A DNA stretch of 37,057 nucleotides from Microbacteriaceae bacterium PS02068 (GTDB lineage Bacteria; Actinomycetota; Actinomycetes; Actinomycetales; Microbacteriaceae), in assembly GCA_029959325.1 (NCBI GenBank), contig JASCPF010000031.1:1-37057 (forward strand), written 5' to 3'. The position numbers and the translations under genes are program-made. Below the pieces are notes generated by a model that had not been told where the DNA came from, did no database searches, and saw only the letters and a program-made list of their open reading frames with translations. Each line of letters opens with the position of its first letter. Position 1 is the stretch's first letter. Below, one piece after another: positions 24,850-33,356 of the stretch.

Positions 24850-25620
24850 GTGGCCCTCTCTTCCCAGACAACCGCCCGCCCGCCCCGCCCGACGATCGAG
24901 CTCGAGGTCGTCCGCACGGCATGGCTGTCGCCGCACCTCGTGCGCGTGACGCTCGGCGGCGCCGCGTTCGCGCAGTTCCAGGACCGCCCCGAGACCGACA
25001 AGTACGTGAAGCTGAAGTTCACGGCATCCGATGGTCTGCCCGTCACCCGGACGTACACCGTGCGCAGCGTCGATGCGACGGCCGCCACACTCGACATCGA
25101 CTTCGTCGTGCACGGTGACGAGGGGCTCGCGGGGCCGTGGGCGGCCGCCGCGAAACCCGGGGATCGCATCTCGTTCATGGGGCCGGGCGGCGGGTACGCG
25201 CCCGACGCCACGGCTGGGCGGCACCTGTTCGTGGGCGACCTCTCGGCTGTGCCGGCGATCGGCGCGGCGCTCGAGGCGCTTCCGGTGGATGCCATCGGCC
25301 ACGCGCTCCTGCAGATCGATGCCTCCGACGCCGAGATCGTGCTCGCGGCGCCCTCCGGCGTCGTGATCACGTGGATCGTCGACCCCGCGCACGACACCGA
25401 GACCCTCGCAAACGGGCTGCGAGGCCTGGACTGGCCCGGTGGCCGCGTGCAGGTCTTCGCCCACGGCGAGCGCGAGTCGATGAAGGCGATCCGGCACGTG
25501 CTGTTCGACGAACGCGGCCTCGATCGCGGAGACGTATCGCTCTCGGGCTATTGGGCGCGCGGTCGCACGGAAGACCGCTTCCAGGCCGAGAAGCGCGAGC
25601 CCATCGGGCAGATCCTCTAG
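24850..25620 (+). CDS. Siderophore-interacting protein (FAD-dependent ferric-siderophore reductase)
   Basis: A 256-residue ViuB/SIP-family reductase from GTG 24850. The FAD-binding barrel carries the RTYTVR motif (near 66-71). The C-terminal NAD(P)H-binding part ends with SGYWARGRTEDRFQAEKREP, the hallmark end of the family. It reduces ferric siderophores in the cytoplasm to release iron. No siderophore transporter is adjacent. The start is supported by TACGGT 6 nt upstream. Control by iron is common for the family, but I see no clear IdeR/DtxR box in the short promoter. Confidence 0.93.
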   Translation: MALSSQTTARPPRPTIELEVVRTAWLSPHLVRVTLGGAAFAQFQDRPETDKYVKLKFTASDGLPVTRTYTVRSVDATAATLDIDFVVHGDEGLAGPWAAAAKPGDRISFMGPGGGYAPDATAGRHLFVGDLSAVPAIGAALEALPVDAIGHALLQIDASDAEIVLAAPSGVVITWIVDPAHDTETLANGLRGLDWPGGRVQVFAHGERESMKAIRHVLFDERGLDRGDVSLSGYWARGRTEDRFQAEKREPIGQIL

Positions 25621-25633
25621 ACGCACGTAATCT

Positions 25634-25661
25634 AGTAGTTCTCCTACTTTCGGCGTAGCCT
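25634..25661 (+). promoter_or_regulatory. Operator and leaderless -10 box of the toxin-antitoxin operon
   Basis: An inverted repeat AGTAG (25634-25638) / CTACT (25644-25648) precedes TAGCCT (25656-25661), which lies 6 nt before the antitoxin ATG. Antitoxin-toxin complexes usually repress their own promoter through such palindromes. Confidence 0.5.
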
Positions 25662-25667
25662 GAGCGC

Positions 25668-25931
25668 ATGGGAACCGTCACGAGAACCGAGCTGAACCAG
25701 CAGACGGCGAAGGTCCTGGCGCGAGTGGCGGCCGGCGAAAGACTCATCGTCACCGATCGCGGCGTTCCGGTCGCCGAGATCGCGCCGCCTCCGCGGTCGA
25801 CGTGGGACGCGCTCACTGCGGCGGGGCGCATCCGACCGGCACGGCGCAAGGGCGCCGTCGATCTCGAGCCCGAACTGTCGGGACCCTCCGTGTCGGAGAT
25901 GATCGACGACGTCAGGCGTGATCGCGCATGA
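25668..25931 (+). CDS. Type II antitoxin, Phd/YefM family
   Basis: An 87-residue protein. Residues 1-40 (TELNQQTAKVLARVAAGERL, then IVTDRGVPVAEI) are the Phd/YefM DNA-binding fold. The basic and acidic C-terminal half (SEMIDDVRRDR) would wrap the toxin. It overlaps the toxin by ATGA. The antitoxin neutralises the PIN nuclease and represses the operon. Confidence 0.93.
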   Translation: MGTVTRTELNQQTAKVLARVAAGERLIVTDRGVPVAEIAPPPRSTWDALTAAGRIRPARRKGAVDLEPELSGPSVSEMIDDVRRDRA

Positions 25932-26314
25932 TCTACGTCGACACCTCGGCCGTCGCGAAGCTGCTGCGGGTCGAGGACGAGACGGATGCCGTGCGCTCGC
26001 TCTTCGAGTCGGGCGATCGACTCGTCTCATCACGGCTGCTCGAGGTCGAACTCCACTCGATCGCTGCCCGCCAGGGTTACGACCGCGCCGCAGTCGACGG
26101 ACTCATCGATCACGTCGCCACCGTCTCGCTGGGCGATGACATCACGCAGATCGCTCTCGACCCGCGCGCCTCGCTGCGCACGCTCGACGCCCTGCATCTC
26201 GCAACAGCCGTGCTCCTCGCCGACGAGCTCACCGCATTCCTCTGCTTCGACGTCGAACTCACACGCGCGGCGCGCGACCGGGGCATCCCTCTCCACCCGC
26301 TCTGCGCGACGTGA
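25928..26314 (+). CDS. vapC: VapC-type PIN-domain ribonuclease toxin
   Basis: A 128-residue PIN-domain protein. The acidic active-site residues are visible: Asp5 in YVDTSA, Glu39/Glu41 in LEVELHS, Asp87 in LRTLDALHLA and Asp108 in CFDVELTRAA. Family members cut tRNA or rRNA when the antitoxin is lost. The pair looks intact. Base composition matches its neighbours, so there is no sign of very recent transfer. Confidence 0.93.
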   Translation: MIYVDTSAVAKLLRVEDETDAVRSLFESGDRLVSSRLLEVELHSIAARQGYDRAAVDGLIDHVATVSLGDDITQIALDPRASLRTLDALHLATAVLLADELTAFLCFDVELTRAARDRGIPLHPLCAT

Positions 26315-26321
26315 GCCGCCG

Positions 26322-27179
26322 TCACACCCGCGCGATGATCGACGGGTCGTCGACGCGCCAGAATTGGATCGACTGCAGAATCCAGAACGCGGCGAAGAGC
26401 ACCAGAGCGAGCACCTCGCCGATGAACACGCCGAACAGATCACCCGTGTGGAGTGGGCCGTACAGAGGCATCCCCACGACGACGAGCGCGAGGGCAGCCG
26501 CGATCGCGATGTAGGCGCCCTTCAGCCAGCGCGGCGCGGCGCGGCCCGTCGGCGCGAAGGCGGTGATGACGGCGACGGCCGCGATGATCCCGAAGAACGC
26601 GACGGCGGCGACCAGGTGCGCCCCCGCCAGGAAGGCATCTTCGGCGAGCCACCACGTGAGCCACACGGCGATCACGATGACCCCGCTGATCGTGATCGAG
26701 AGCGCCGCACCCGCCCGGTCGACCTCGCCGAACGCCGCGAGCATGGCGGCGAGCACGAGCACGATGACCCCGACGATGAGGTACGTCAGGATGCCGGTGT
26801 CGACAGCGGCCCGAAACGACGCCGGCACGCACGACCCCGCCCCGCCCGGACACGAGGTGTCGATCCCCGGCACCGATCCGGGCGAGATCTGCGTCGGCAC
26901 GATCGCGACAAGCGGAACGACGACCGCCGCAACGTCGAGCAGGACGCGCTCGACACCCCGACCCGACAGCGCGAAGAACGACACCGAGACCGCCATCAGC
27001 GCGCCCACGAACATCGTGTTCGCCGGCGTGTAGTAGTAGTGGCTCAGCGAGGGCAGCAGCCCGACCCGCGGCATGGTGACGAGGATCGCGGCGAACACCA
27101 CGACGACCGAGCCCGCGATCGCGAGCCGCAGATAGCGGTACGTGCGCTGCAGCGAGGTGCTGGCATCCCTCTCGGTCAT
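26322..27179 (-). CDS. Multi-pass membrane protein of unknown function
   Basis: A 285-residue protein with seven or eight hydrophobic helices. The first outer loop carries the tyrosine-rich LSHYYYTPANTMFVGALMA, a motif I have seen in a family of uncharacterised bacterial membrane proteins. Two cysteines (TSCPGGAGSC) lie in another outer loop. ATG 27179 is chosen because it lies just after the NYN gene stop (27193) and its N-terminus is charged before helix 1; the upstream frame overlaps that gene. It is convergent with vapC, 7 bp apart. Confidence 0.75.
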   Translation of the reverse strand: MTERDASTSLQRTYRYLRLAIAGSVVVVFAAILVTMPRVGLLPSLSHYYYTPANTMFVGALMAVSVSFFALSGRGVERVLLDVAAVVVPLVAIVPTQISPGSVPGIDTSCPGGAGSCVPASFRAAVDTGILTYLIVGVIVLVLAAMLAAFGEVDRAGAALSITISGVIVIAVWLTWWLAEDAFLAGAHLVAAVAFFGIIAAVAVITAFAPTGRAAPRWLKGAYIAIAAALALVVVGMPLYGPLHTGDLFGVFIGEVLALVLFAAFWILQSIQFWRVDDPSIIARV

Positions 27180-27192
27180 CGAGGCGGCGCGC

Positions 27193-27747
27193 TCAGCGCA
27201 GGAACTGCGCGGGGTCGAACTCGTCGATCGCGATGACGCGCACGCGCGGCAGCGTCGCATCGAACGCCAGCACGTCGTACTCGAGATCGAAGAACTCGAT
27301 GCCGGGCAGGTCGGCGAACGCCGCGTTGCGGAACTCGGTGAACCCCATCACCCCGACGCGCCGCCCGTCGAGCACTCCGCCGAGGTCTTCGACGAAGTCG
27401 CCGTCGTGGCTCACGAGCACGACATCGCCCTCGCGCTCGCGCAGCGCCTGGAGCGTCCGCTGGATCGCGATGTCGACGACCTTCTCATCGGGGTCGCCCG
27501 AGAGCGGGATCGGCTGGTAGCCGAGCGCGAGCAGCGCCTGGATGAACGACATCGGCAGGTTCGTCGACGCGTTCAGGAAGAAGAGCCCGCGCGCCTGCTG
27601 GTTCCACCGTCGCGCGACGAACGAGAGGATGCGATCCCAGCGCGGACGCTCGTCAGGCTGGGGGCGCCGGCCGAGGATCGAGCTGCCGAGCGTGGCGTCG
27701 ATGTTCTCGCCGTCGACGAGCACCCAGGTCGTGCGCTCGTCGCTCAC
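27193..27747 (-). CDS. NYN-domain (PIN-like) nuclease, LabA/DUF88 type
   Basis: A 184-residue protein from GTG 27747. The NYN fold is shown by WVLVDGENID (Asp12, Asn15), KVVDIAI (Asp92) and VLVSHDGDFVEDL (Asp115, Asp117), which together form the metal-binding acidic centre of this RNase-like family. The substrate RNA is unknown. Its GTG overlaps the stop of the upstream NAD(P)-binding gene (GTGA), so the two are coupled, and the membrane-protein gene follows 13 bp downstream. Confidence 0.88.
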   Translation of the reverse strand: MSDERTTWVLVDGENIDATLGSSILGRRPQPDERPRWDRILSFVARRWNQQARGLFFLNASTNLPMSFIQALLALGYQPIPLSGDPDEKVVDIAIQRTLQALREREGDVVLVSHDGDFVEDLGGVLDGRRVGVMGFTEFRNAAFADLPGIEFFDLEYDVLAFDATLPRVRVIAIDEFDPAQFLR

Positions 27748-28421
27748 GAGGTCTCCTCCGCGCCGTCGGCCCGCTCGGCGCCGCGGACGGCGTCGGCAAT
27801 CGGCACCTCGCCGGAGTTGAAGCGGATCGTCGTGCGGATCGTCGCGGGTTCGTCGGCGGATGCCGCGATCACGGCGGCCACGTCGGCGCGCGAGACCTCG
27901 CCGGATGACGTGGCATCCACGTCGATCCGCCCGGTCGGGGCGTCGAGAGTGAGCGCCGAGGGAGCGAGGATCGTCCAGTCGAGCGTGCTCCCCCGCAGGT
28001 GCGCGTCGGCCGCGGCCTTCGCCTCGGCATACGCGAAGAACGGGTTGTCGGGATCGACGCCGTGGTCGGCGGCCGCCCCGAAGTACGAGACCATCAGATA
28101 GCGCCGGACGCCGGCGGATGCCGCGGCATCCATCGACCGGATCGCCGCGTCGCGGTCGATGGCGTACGTGCGCGCGGGGCTGCCGCCGCCGGCGCCCGCC
28201 GACCAGATGACGACGTCGTGGTCGCCGACGAGATCGGTGAATCCGTCGGCGTCGAGCCTCTCGATGTCGGCGACGAGCGGCGCCGCGCCCGTCGTGGCGA
28301 CGTCGTCGGCGTGGTCGAGGTTGCGGATCACGGCGGTCACGTCGTGACCGGCCGCGACGAGCAGCGGTTCGAGCAGCAGGGCGACCTTGCCGTGCCCTCC
28401 GATGAGCAGGATGCGGGCCAT
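27744..28421 (-). CDS. NAD(P)-binding atypical SDR (NmrA/YwnB-like)
   Basis: A 225-residue protein from ATG 28421 with Shine-Dalgarno AAGGAG. The N-terminal ILLIGGHGKVALLL holds the GxxGxxG cofactor loop and VIWSAGAGG resembles the strand-4 motif of atypical SDRs. YAEAKAAAD carries a YxxxK. The later WTILAPSALTLDAPTG block is typical of the YwnB/NAD(P)H-binding group. Function is probably redox sensing or a minor reductase; substrate unknown. Confidence 0.88.
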   Translation of the reverse strand: MARILLIGGHGKVALLLEPLLVAAGHDVTAVIRNLDHADDVATTGAAPLVADIERLDADGFTDLVGDHDVVIWSAGAGGGSPARTYAIDRDAAIRSMDAAASAGVRRYLMVSYFGAAADHGVDPDNPFFAYAEAKAAADAHLRGSTLDWTILAPSALTLDAPTGRIDVDATSSGEVSRADVAAVIAASADEPATIRTTIRFNSGEVPIADAVRGAERADGAEETS

Positions 28422-28513
28422 GGGGGCTCCTTCCGTCCGTTCCGAGACTACGACCTCGCCCCGACATCTCGGGGGCCGCGACCCGGGAACGACCCGGTGT
28501 CGTGCACCCGGCC

Positions 28514-28525
28514 TACGCTGGAGAG
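28514..28525 (+). promoter_or_regulatory. Leaderless promoter -10 box for the lactonase gene
   Basis: TACGCT (28514-28519), then the 6-nt spacer GGAGAG and GTG 28526. The spacer also looks like a Shine-Dalgarno but abuts the start, so it cannot act as one there. Confidence 0.55.
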
Positions 28526-29551
28526 GTGACCGACACCGCATCCCTCGTCCTCGTGGCCAACTCCGGCGACAGCTCGATCTCGACGTTCCGCTTCGCGGAC
28601 GGCCGGCTCGAGCGCCTCGCCGTGACCGAGGGCCTCACGGGCACCTCCACTTTCGTCGTGGATGCCACGCGCGACCTCGTCTACGCCGGCGTGAAGGGCG
28701 AGCCCGCCGGCATCGTCACGCTCGCGCTCGACCGGGTCACGGGCATCCTCACCGCTCTTTCACGCCTCGACCTCACCGGCGGCGGCATGAACTACCTGGC
28801 CCTCACGCGTGACGGGTCGGGCTTGCTCGGGGTGAGCTACGGCGGAGGCTACGGGATCAGCTGCCCCGTGACGGACGGCGTCGTGGGCGAGCCGGTCTCG
28901 CGCATCGCCTACGCGAACCTGCACTCGGTGCTGCCGAGCCCTGACGGCCGCTTCGCCTACTTCGTGTCACTCGGCGACGACCTGATCGCGCAGTACGCGA
29001 TCGGCGAGTCACTGGAACTCGTCCCGTTGGACCCGCCGACCGTCGCCGCACCCGCGGGCAGCGGCCCGCGACACCTCGTGATCGATGACGCCCACGCGTC
29101 GGTGTACGTGCTGACGGAGTTCTCGGGCGAGGTGCTGCACTACCGCCGCGACGCCGCAACCGGTGCTCTGACGTACGTCGGGGCGGCGACGGCGTACGAC
29201 CCGTCGGCGGGCCTCGGGCACAGCGAGTTCGGTGCCGATCCGCTGGCGAAGCACTACATCTGGGGCGCCGACCTGCACCGTGCGGGTGATGCTCTCTGGG
29301 CATCGGAGCGCACGGAGTCGACGCTCGCGACGCTCGCCATCGCGGCCGACGGCACGCTGGCGCCGGCCGACGCAGTCGTCACGACGGAACAGCAGCCCCG
29401 CGGGTTCGGGGTGAGCCCCGACGGGCGCTTCCTGGTGGCAGCGGGCGAGAAGTCCACGACGGTGTCGCTCTACGCCGTCGACGGAGCGAGGCTCGAGCTT
29501 CTCGAACGCGCCGAGACCGGCCACGGCGCGAACTGGGTGCGCTTCGTCTGA
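28526..29551 (+). CDS. Lactonase, 7-bladed beta-propeller (6-phosphogluconolactonase-type)
   Basis: A 341-residue protein from GTG 28526. Repeated blade motifs are visible (SVLPSPDGRFAYFVSLGDD, GFGVSPDGRFLVAAGEKST), and the end GHGANWVRFV is typical of the Pgl lactonase family. It would hydrolyse 6-phosphogluconolactone in the oxidative pentose phosphate pathway. No zwf or gnd is nearby, so a role on another sugar lactone is possible. No signal peptide is seen. Confidence 0.9.
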   Translation: MTDTASLVLVANSGDSSISTFRFADGRLERLAVTEGLTGTSTFVVDATRDLVYAGVKGEPAGIVTLALDRVTGILTALSRLDLTGGGMNYLALTRDGSGLLGVSYGGGYGISCPVTDGVVGEPVSRIAYANLHSVLPSPDGRFAYFVSLGDDLIAQYAIGESLELVPLDPPTVAAPAGSGPRHLVIDDAHASVYVLTEFSGEVLHYRRDAATGALTYVGAATAYDPSAGLGHSEFGADPLAKHYIWGADLHRAGDALWASERTESTLATLAIAADGTLAPADAVVTTEQQPRGFGVSPDGRFLVAAGEKSTTVSLYAVDGARLELLERAETGHGANWVRFV

Positions 29552-29602
29552 GCGGGTCAGCGGCGGGCGCGGGTCAGCGGCGGGCGCGGGTCAGTGGCCG
29601 GC
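29552..29602. repeat. Three 17-bp tandem repeats at a convergent gene junction
   Basis: Units 29552-29568, 29569-29585 and 29586-29602 (GCGGGTCAGCGGCGGGC; the third has two changes) start right after the lactonase stop. The minus-strand MFS stop (29593-29591) lies inside the third unit. Confidence 0.75.
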
Positions 29603-30886
29603 GCGGGCGTGTGACGGCGCCTGCGATGCTGTCTCCGCCGCGATGCGCCGCTCGCCCACGAGGTTCACGACGCCGAGCGCGACGACCACGGCCGCGGCGA
29701 CCGCGGGCAGCGCCATCGCCGCCGCGAGCGAAATCTGCTCGGCGAGCCAGCCGGTGATGGCGGATGCCAGGGCTTGCGCCAGCGTCAGCGCCGATCCGAG
29801 CAGCGTCATCGTCGTGGCGGCGCGCCCGCGCGGGGCGCGCGCCCCGGCGAGCGAGAAGAGCGTGACGAGGGTCGGCCCGACGCCCAGCCCCATCAGCACG
29901 AGCCACAGGGCCGCACCGCTGAAGCCGCTCGATCCGGCCAGAGTGGCATAGCCCGCGGCACCGATCGTGAGCACCAACCCGAACGCGATCCAGCGCTGTC
30001 GCAGCGCGAACCGCGCCGGCAGCAGTGCGACGCCCAGCGCGAGCACGGCTGAGCCGATGCCCATCAGGCCATAGAGCAGACCCGCCTGCTCTTCGTGGCC
30101 CTGCCCCTGCGCGAACGCGGTCAGCGAGGTGAGCGTCGCGCCGAAGAACGCGCCGACGGCGAAGGTGGCGGCGACCAGCACGAGCACCTCTCGCGACAGC
30201 ACGGCCCGGAACGCGGCACGCTCGCCCTCGCCGCCGGCGACGACGACGCGCGCGGTCGGGTGCAGCGCGAACGCCGTGACGAAAGCGAAGCTGAGCGCTG
30301 CGGCGATCGCGATCGGCGCCCACGGCGCGATGAGCGCGGCGAGGATGCCGACCAGGAACGGTCCGATCACGAACGCCGTTTCGTCGGCGGCAGACTCGTA
30401 CGACATCACGCGGCTCGTCGTCTGCGCGCGGCGCGAACCGGGCAGGCGCAACGCGATCATGCCCAGGAGCCTGCTGCGTGACATCGCGGATGCCTGCGGG
30501 GCGGTCACCCCGATGGCGAACGCGGCCGTCAGCAGCAGGGGCACCGGCCCTCCGGTTCCGACCCCCATCGCGAAGAGCGGGAAGACCGCCAGCAGCGCCG
30601 CATTGACGAGCCCGACCGGAACGAGCACCCGCCGCTGCCCGAGTCGGTCGACGAGGTCGCCGATCACGGGCCCGGCGACGACGACGCCCACCCCCACGGC
30701 GGCCGAGGTCAGCCCGCCGAGGCCGACCGATCCGGTCGTCGACACGACGAGCATCAGCACGCCGACGGTCATCATCGCGAACGGCAGACGCGCGATGAAC
30801 GCGATCGGCCAGTACGCCCAGCCGGTGTGGCTGATCAGGCTGCGGTCATCAGACCGAGCATCGGTGCTCGTCTTGGTGCTCTGCAC
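29591..30886 (-). CDS. Major facilitator superfamily transporter
   Basis: A 431-residue protein with about twelve hydrophobic helices. GTG 30886 is chosen because GGAGGAACC just upstream is a strong Shine-Dalgarno. The much longer open frame (to 31216) crosses the divergent msrA start and is not protein-like. The loop after helix 2 (GDLVDRLGQRRVLVPVG) is the MFS A-motif region. The arrangement resembles drug or sugar efflux members; the substrate is unknown. Confidence 0.9.
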   Translation of the reverse strand: MQSTKTSTDARSDDRSLISHTGWAYWPIAFIARLPFAMMTVGVLMLVVSTTGSVGLGGLTSAAVGVGVVVAGPVIGDLVDRLGQRRVLVPVGLVNAALLAVFPLFAMGVGTGGPVPLLLTAAFAIGVTAPQASAMSRSRLLGMIALRLPGSRRAQTTSRVMSYESAADETAFVIGPFLVGILAALIAPWAPIAIAAALSFAFVTAFALHPTARVVVAGGEGERAAFRAVLSREVLVLVAATFAVGAFFGATLTSLTAFAQGQGHEEQAGLLYGLMGIGSAVLALGVALLPARFALRQRWIAFGLVLTIGAAGYATLAGSSGFSGAALWLVLMGLGVGPTLVTLFSLAGARAPRGRAATTMTLLGSALTLAQALASAITGWLAEQISLAAAMALPAVAAAVVVALGVVNLVGERRIAAETASQAPSHARAGH

Positions 30887-31100
30887 GGTTCCTCCGGAGA
30901 TCGACTCGTTTTCACGTGCCGCCGTTTCCCGGATCCTTCGAGCTGGTTGATGCACCTCGCGGCGCCAGAAAAGATGTGGGCGCTGCGGAGGCATCCATTC
31001 TCTCATGATTCGGCTCACAGCGTCCTGTGAGGTTCGGGAGGGACCAGAATCGTCCTCGGGTGCGTTGTCACCGGTACACGATCCGACGAAGGAGCACATC

Positions 31101-31637
31101 ATGAGCGACGACGGCAGCATCACGCAGACCCCCGGCACCGAGACGGCGGTTCTCGCCGGCGGCTGCTTCTGGGGCATGGAAGACCTCATCCGCCGCCAGC
31201 CGGGCGTGCTCGACACCCGCGTCGGCTACACCGGCGGCACGAACGCGCACGCCACCTATCGCAATCACCCGGGCCACGCCGAGGCGGTCGAGATCGTCTT
31301 CGACCCGGCCGCGACGACCTATCGCGACATCCTGGCGTTCTTCTTCCAGATCCACGACCCGTCGACGCTGAACCGCCAGGGCAACGACATCGGATCGAGC
31401 TATCGCTCAGCGATCTTCCCGCTGTCGCCGGAGCAAGAGCGCGTGGCCCGCGAGACGATCGCCGACGTGGATGCCTCGGGCCTGTGGCCCGCGAAGGCCG
31501 TGACGACGATCGAGCCGGCCGGCCCCTTCTGGGAGGCCGAGCCCGAGCACCAGGACTACCTGCTGCGCATCCCGAACGGCTACACCTGCCACTTCCCCCG
31601 TGCCGGCTGGGTGCTGCCCCGCCGCGCCGAGGTGTGA
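31101..31637 (+). CDS. msrA: Peptide-methionine (S)-S-oxide reductase
   Basis: A 178-residue enzyme that repairs oxidised methionine. The catalytic Cys22 is in GGCFWG, followed by [19 protein letters not shown] and [20 protein letters not shown], all core MsrA blocks. ATG 31101 follows AAGGAG by about 8 nt. Resolving cysteines of the three-cysteine class are absent from the extreme C-terminus (one Cys in [10 protein letters not shown]), so it is probably recycled by thioredoxin or mycothiol. It stands alone as a monocistron. Confidence 0.96.
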   Translation: MSDDGSITQTPGTETAVLAGGCFWGMEDLIRRQPGVLDTRVGYTGGTNAHATYRNHPGHAEAVEIVFDPAATTYRDILAFFFQIHDPSTLNRQGNDIGSSYRSAIFPLSPEQERVARETIADVDASGLWPAKAVTTIEPAGPFWEAEPEHQDYLLRIPNGYTCHFPRAGWVLPRRAEV

Positions 31638-31953
31638 CGCGCGGTCGCGCCCCGCTGCGCCACCTCGCGTGCTCTGAAACACAGTGACTCCGCTGAGACA
31701 CAGTGCGTGACGCTGTGTCTCAGCGGGGATGGCGCGGTTCACGGGGCGGCCTCGCTGAGACATCGCGAGCGCGGTCAACCACCGTGGCGGCGCGGACCCA
31801 CAGTGGCGCGGCTGAACCACAGCGCCCCCGTTGAGACACAGCGCGTCACGCTGTGTCTCAGCAGGAACGGCGCGGTTCACGGGCGCCCCGCAGCGACCCC
31901 CGGTCGCCCCGCGAGCGCAGCGAGTCGAAACGCCCCGCCCGACGAAGTACGCC
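31638..31953. repeat. Gene-free gap with two long palindromic units in direct repeat
   Basis: No credible gene is seen in these 316 bp. Unit 1: arms CCGCTGAGACACAG (31690-31703) and their perfect complement (31713-31726). Unit 2: arms TGAGACACAGCG (31832-31843) and complement (31849-31860). Both units continue into the same GGCGCGGTTCACGGG-type tail, making direct repeats of about 55 bp. A half unit (GCTGAGACATCGCGAGCG) lies between them near 31754. The gap separates msrA and the convergent aminopeptidase. Confidence 0.85.
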
Positions 31954-33273
31954 TCAGCCCGCGAAGAACGCCCCGGCGACGCGGGTGAGCGCGTAGAGGT
32001 CGGCGGTGCCGGCCAGTTCGCGCGCCGAGTGCATCGACAGGATCGGGATGCCCACGTCGACGGTGCGGATGCCCAGACGCGTCGCCGTGATCGGGCCGAT
32101 CGTCGAGCCGCACGGCACGGCGTTGTTCGAGACGAACTCCTGCGAGACGACCTCCGCGGCGTCGCACCAGGCGTGCCACGCGGCGGCGCCCGAGGCATCC
32201 GTCGCATATCTCTGGTTCGCGTTGATCTTGAGGATCGGCCCCGACCCGAGCAGCGGCTGCACGACGGGGTCGTGCTTCTCGGGATAGTTCGGGTGCACGG
32301 AGTGGCCCACGTCGCTCGAGACGCACCACGACGCGGCGAGCGCGCGCAACTGCTGTTCACGACCCCCGCCGAGCCCGAGCTGCACGCGCTCGATCACGTC
32401 GGCGAGGAACGGCCCCGCCGCACCCGACCGGCTGCCCGAGCCGACCTCTTCATGGTCGAACACGGCGAGCATCGCGATGTGCGGGGCATCCTCGCCAGCG
32501 ACGGCGAGGCGCTCGAGGGCGACGAGGCCGGCGTGCACGGATGCCAGGTCGTCGAGCCGCCCGCTCGCGAAGAACGCGTCGTCCTTGCCGAACACCGCGC
32601 CGCGGGCGGCATCGGCAGTGACGATGTCGTACCCGCGAATGCGCGCCGGATCGACGCCGCCGGCGCCCTCGCCCACCGCCGCTGCCAGCTCGGCGAGCAG
32701 ATCGGCGGATACCGCGTCGCCCGTCGCCCCCGGACCCAGCCCCCACACGGGCTGCGTCTGGGTCTGCTTGTTGAGCGCGAGGTGGTCGTTCGCCTCGCGG
32801 TCGAGGTGGATCGCCAGCTGCGGCAGCCGCAGCAGCGGCCCCGTCGCGGTGAGCACCGCCGTGCCGTCGTCGAGCACGAGCCGCCCCGCGAGGCGCAACT
32901 CACGGTCGAGCCACGAGTTCAGCAGGGGCCCGCCGTAGATCTCGACGCCTGCCTGCAGCCAGCCGAGGCGCCCCGTCGTGGGCTGCGGCTTGAGCTTGAA
33001 CGCCGGCGAGTCGCTGTGCGCACCGAAGATGCGGAACGGGGCGGCGGCGGTCGCCGCGTCGGGCACGATCCAGGCGATCACGGCGCCGTCGCGCACGACG
33101 AGCTGTCGCGCCCCGGGCGACGTCACCCACGGCTGGGTCTCGTCGAGCGCAGTGAACCCGGACTTCTCGAGGCGCCGCGCGACGGTGGATGCCGCGTGGT
33201 AGCTCGACGGCGACTGCGCGACGAACTCGGCGAGGTCTTCGGCGTGGGCGAGGGCAGCGGCGGAGGCAGGCAC
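31954..33273 (-). CDS. M18-family aminopeptidase
   Basis: A 439-residue zinc aminopeptidase of the DAP/ApeB group. Metal-site blocks are visible: FGAHSDSPAFKLKP (His86, Asp88), SGRLDDLASVHAG, FDHEEVGSGSRSGA and SMHSARELAG. The dodecamer-type HSVHPNYPEKHDP block is also present. It removes N-terminal (typically acidic or neutral) residues from peptides in the cytoplasm. GTG 33273 is supported by TACGCT exactly 6 nt upstream. Confidence 0.95.
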   Translation of the reverse strand: MPASAAALAHAEDLAEFVAQSPSSYHAASTVARRLEKSGFTALDETQPWVTSPGARQLVVRDGAVIAWIVPDAATAAAPFRIFGAHSDSPAFKLKPQPTTGRLGWLQAGVEIYGGPLLNSWLDRELRLAGRLVLDDGTAVLTATGPLLRLPQLAIHLDREANDHLALNKQTQTQPVWGLGPGATGDAVSADLLAELAAAVGEGAGGVDPARIRGYDIVTADAARGAVFGKDDAFFASGRLDDLASVHAGLVALERLAVAGEDAPHIAMLAVFDHEEVGSGSRSGAAGPFLADVIERVQLGLGGGREQQLRALAASWCVSSDVGHSVHPNYPEKHDPVVQPLLGSGPILKINANQRYATDASGAAAWHAWCDAAEVVSQEFVSNNAVPCGSTIGPITATRLGIRTVDVGIPILSMHSARELAGTADLYALTRVAGAFFAG

Positions 33274-33285
33274 GGATCCAGCGTA
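33274..33285 (-). promoter_or_regulatory. Leaderless promoter -10 box for the aminopeptidase
   Basis: TACGCT (33285-33280), spacer GGATCC, GTG start. Same geometry as at dnaX, pta and the HAD gene. Confidence 0.55.
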
Positions 33286-33356
33286 GTTCGACCCCGATGC
33301 GGATCGCCGGGGCACGCGTGGGAATGACGCCCACCCACCCTGCGTTGCCCAGCGTC

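Noticed and set aside
30887..31216. N-terminal extension of the MFS frame
   Set aside because: It runs across the msrA start on the other strand and precedes a strong Shine-Dalgarno at the GTG chosen.
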